64,000 nt of DNA from NCBI GenBank assembly GCA_003508835.1, contig PUFA01000690.1:49676-113675 (forward strand). The letters are read 5' to 3'. The notes under the pieces are model-generated. The model had not been told where the DNA came from and made no database searches. It saw only the letters and a list, made by a program, of their open reading frames with translations. The number at the start of each line of letters is the position of its first letter. Within the stretch, counting starts at the first letter, position 1. The DNA comes from Eonycteris spelaea. Lineage: Eukaryota > Chordata > Mammalia > Chiroptera > Pteropodidae. The position numbers and the translations under genes were made by a program. Below, one piece after another: positions 60,453-64,000 of the stretch.

Positions 60453-61286
60453 TTCAGATTTCGGAAACATGGCAGAGTGAGAGATATCCCAGATCTCTCC
60501 CCTTGAAATAACAATGAGCTGAACATCTGAAACTCAACAAAAAAACATACAAACTGTACACTAGCATGTCCTGAGCGTGGGATCGGTGCATAATAGCTAC
60601 CACAGGTTCAGAACCTTGGTTGTCGGATGTTGGACTGGGAGCCATAAAGAAGCTGCCTTCGGAGCTTCCTGTGGGAGGAGGGGGAAAGAAAGAAGGTGCG
60701 GCAACATCCCTGAACAGCCCTGCATGGGAGTGCTGGGAGCTCCAGGCCACCAGCGGCAGCGCGCCCAGTCATCAGAGCAGGAAGCAGAGAAGACGAAGGC
60801 AGAGAAACAACAGTTGATTTTTACTAGCCACAGTTGTAAAACCAAGGCTAAAACCATAGCTCACAACCTGCAACCCAGAGGGACCCTCACATCTTACCCT
60901 CTGAGATGGAACACCGCGGAGCCCCAGGTGAAACTGAAGAAAACACTACCAAAACTGTTGCTAACCCTGACAGGGACTGAAACGAAGAGTAAGCAAGCAA
61001 TAATTAAGCATATATAAGAAAATAAAAAAGGCATTTTTAAGGCTTTATATAAACCAGGGATCCGAGAGCCTTAGATGCCATCTATTTAAAACCAAAAAAA
61101 AAAAAAAGTGCCTTCTTTGCAGCAGGCCTAGAGAGAGACTTTTATATAATAAATCTTATTTCAGGAAGGAAAGCAGAATACTTTTACATTAATGTCCAGG
61201 CAGAAGAACTAGTCCATTAAACACCATAGCAACCAAGGTAAACAAGGCAGCTCAGAAAAGAGAGAGAGAGAGAGAGAGAGAGAGGA

Positions 61287-61317
<31 letters not shown>

Positions 61318-64000
61318 ATCTCCATAAAAATGAACTTACAGACATAGAAGTATGCAACTTAAACGACAGAGAATTCAGAGATGCAGGTACTTCTGAACAA
61401 AACTCTGTGAGTTCTGAAATGAGTCATATAAACATTTCAGGACTCGAAAAAAACCCACTATAGAAGAGCAGCAAAAGCAAGGAGATTGAAATCCTCAAAC
61501 ATGATCCAAATAGAACTTCTGGAGATAAAAAAACACACTGCAAGAGCTGAAAAATCAAATAGCTTGCTTGGGAAAGAGTTGACCAAATGGAGAAAGGATC
61601 AGTGATATCAAAAACGAAATTAGAAATAAATCAGAAGAAGAAAAGAGAAACCAAAGAATGAAAAATAATGAAGAGAAATATAAAAATTAGCTGATATCAT
61701 CAGGAGAAGAAACATAAAAATAATAGGCATTACCAAAGGAGAGGAAAAGGAGCAGGGCATAGAAAGCATTTTCAGACAAATAGTGGGCAAGAATTTCCCA
61801 AATCTAAGGAATGAGCTGGAACTTGGAATTCAAGAAGTCAACAGAACACCCAATTATCTCAACCCAAAAAGGCCTTACCCAGACACATTGTATTAAAGTT
61901 ATCAAAAATCAATGACAATGATAAAATTCTCAGGCAGCCAGGGAGAAGGAAACAGTAACCTATAAAGGAAAATCTATTAGACTATATTGGACTTCTCAGC
62001 GCAGACCTTACAAGCCAGAAAGGAATGGAATCAATATTTAAACTATTAAGTGAAAGGAACTACCAGCCTAAATAATGTATCAGCTAGGCTCTCCTTTATG
62101 AAGGAGAATGTGAAGGAGAAATAAGACTTTTCCGGGATGTAACAATTGAGGAAATTCTCCAACTATGAGGCCTGCGTTACAGAAAATACTGAAGGTGTCA
62201 GATCACCTAAAAAAATAACAAAACAAAAAGTAAGACTATCAGGCAATAGAAGCAGAGGAGTGCAACCCTTACTAAGAATAGGGCATTATAAGCTTAAATA
62301 ATAAGAAAAGAATTGCTATAGGGAAAGATAGTAATGAAATGTTCAGCATACATAAAAAAACTGAGATAACATGATGAAAAGGGGAGGATTGAAAGACAAA
62401 TTAGCAAAGGGGAAATGGAGATAAGGTCCTTGCAGAAGAAAATGGACGACTGTATACATATAACTATCCTTTACATATTCGTAATAGTAATCACACAACA
62501 AAGATTCAGAACTGTTGTATTAACATAAACAAGAAGAACGAGAGTCAAAACCCACAAAGCCAACTAATAAGAAAACAGAAACACAAGGACAAAGAAACAA
62601 TAGAAACACTGGCTACTAGAAAACAAAGATAAAATGGCTATAAGAAAAATCTCATATTTCAATATCACCCTAAATGTAAATGGGACTGAACTCAACAATA
62701 AAAGGCAAAAGTTACAGAATGGAATTAAAAGCAAACTCAGCCATATGCTGCCTCCAGGAGACATTTCTAAAGCTCCAGACAATATTGACTTAGAGTGAAA
62801 GGGGGAAAATGATAGTTCGAGCAAATGGCTTTCAGAGAAAAGTGGGAGTAGTAGTACTAATATCAGATTGAAATAAACTTCAAAATAAAAAAGGTAAAGA
62901 AACATACTGAGGACACTTCATAATAATAAGGGAATCATGCAACAAGAAGACGTAACATTTAATTAATATTATGCTCTCAATATAGGAGCCCCAAATTGTA
63001 AAGCATTACGAACAGAACTAAAAGGAGAAGCAGACAAATACTATCATAGTAGGGGACCTAAATACCTTGTTCTTTGAATATGGATCATCCAAACGAAATC
63101 ATAAGGAATCACACCTTTAAATGACATTAGACCAACTGGACATAATTGACAATATACGGAGCTTTCCCCCAACAGCTGCTTATACATTCTTCTCTAGTGC
63201 ACATGGAACATTCTCAGAATTGGACCACATACTGGGACACAAGATAGCCTCAAAAATATAAGAGGGTTGAATCACACCAGCCATATTCTCTGATCATAAT
63301 GCTTTGAAATTAGAGATCACTGCAAAAGAAATCAAAAAAGACCACAAATACATGGAAATAAGAATGCTACTGAAGAATAACTAGGTCAGAGAATAAATAA
63401 AAGAGAGATTAAGAGATACATAGAATGATATAACGATAGTACAACATATCAAAAATTTTGGGACAGCAAAAGCAGTCATGAGAGGAAGTTCATATTATTA
63501 CAGGCTATCTCCAAAAAGAATGAGCTAAATAAAACCCTAACACTGCATCTTATAAAACTAGAAAAGGAAAACAGGAGCCTAAAGTCAGAGAAATGAAGAA
63601 ATAATCAAAATTAGTGCAGAAATAATGAAATTTGAAAACAAAAATAATAGAAAAAATAAATGTAATAGAGCTGGTTCTTTGAGAAGTAAAATAAATTGAC
63701 AAACCCTGGCTAGACTCACTAAAGAAAAAAAGGAAAGGACACGAATAAGCAAATCAGGGATGAAAGAGTGGAAATTACAACTGAATCTCAGAAATACAAA
63801 GGCTCATACAATACTATGAAAAAGTTATAACCTCCAAATTTATAACCTAGAAGAAATGGGCAGTACTTAGAAAGATACATTCCTAGAACTGAATCAAGTC
63901 TGGAAAATCTAAATAGACTGATACAGTATGGAAATTGAAGCTCATCAAAAACTACCAAAAAGTAAAAGTCGGGACCAGATGGCTTAGCAGTGAATTCTAT
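60453..64000 (+). mobile_element. L1 retrotransposon 5' half, sense, runs off window
   Basis: 5' start 'cagatttcggaaacatggcagagtgagagatatcccag'. 5' UTR to about 61240, ORF1 about 61240-62210, ORF2 from about 62630 ('atggctataagaaaaatctcatatttcaa', 'atgctgcctccaggagac') to the RT approach at the edge. Many one- to few-base deletions relative to the L1 at 20.4-25.2 kb break all frames. Continues beyond 64000. Confidence 0.9.
61260..61316 (+). repeat. (GA)n microsatellite in L1
   Basis: GA dinucleotide array with two interruptions (ggaag, ggagag) near the L1 5' UTR/ORF1 boundary. Confidence 0.95.

Overview
This is nuclear DNA from a placental mammal. It shows interrupted genes with consensus splice sites, several L1 elements, a HAL1-type element, old MIR and MaLR repeats, microsatellites and a nuclear copy of mitochondrial DNA. 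The only clear protein-coding locus is the ortholog of NXF3, a nuclear RNA export factor that lies in the X-linked NXF/TCEAL/BEX region (Xq22) in human. The high L1 density also fits an X chromosome. The L1 3' ends and a tRNA-Val(UAC)-derived SINE suggest a laurasiatherian, possibly a bat, but this is inference.

Layout. 1-3.4 kb is an inverted, decayed NUMT: the start of cytb, tRNA-Glu, ND6, ND5, tRNA-Leu/Ser/His and the end of ND4, joined abruptly to an internal COX1 piece. 3.4-8.4 kb is intergenic. 8.5-9.2 kb is a CpG island with an RFX X-box, so a likely promoter whose transcript I could not identify. 9.5-20.4 kb is intergenic, with three MaLR LTRs, MIRs, an antisense SINE and an old 1.5 kb duplication (6.2-7.9 kb and 15.4-16.8 kb). 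20.4-25.2 kb is a 5'-truncated sense L1 split by a SINE. About 29.0-38.9 kb is the NXF3 locus. It is flanked by two near-identical direct repeats of about 970 bp (25.2-26.2 and 42.2-43.2 kb). 44.4-58.4 kb is a nest of L1s: an old sense L1 split by a full-length antisense L1 with a target-site duplication, then another sense L1 carrying a HAL1-type insertion. 58.4-59.6 kb holds the N-terminal exons of a second NXF gene, NXF2-like and broken. From 59.65 kb two more L1 5' ends follow in tandem and run off the window.

The NXF3 locus has twenty exons whose boundaries I could place. Exons 1-9 are open and in phase. From exon 10 on there are repeated single-base deletions, the first giving a stop in exon 11. 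The window therefore encodes either a pseudogene, a truncated protein of about 344 residues ending before the NTF2-like domain, or an intact gene with deletion-type assembly errors. A decayed LRR exon between exons 8 and 9 shows how NXF3 came to have a shortened LRR region. No operon, CRISPR array or prokaryotic feature is present. Most other open frames lie in repeats or on the wrong strand of exons.
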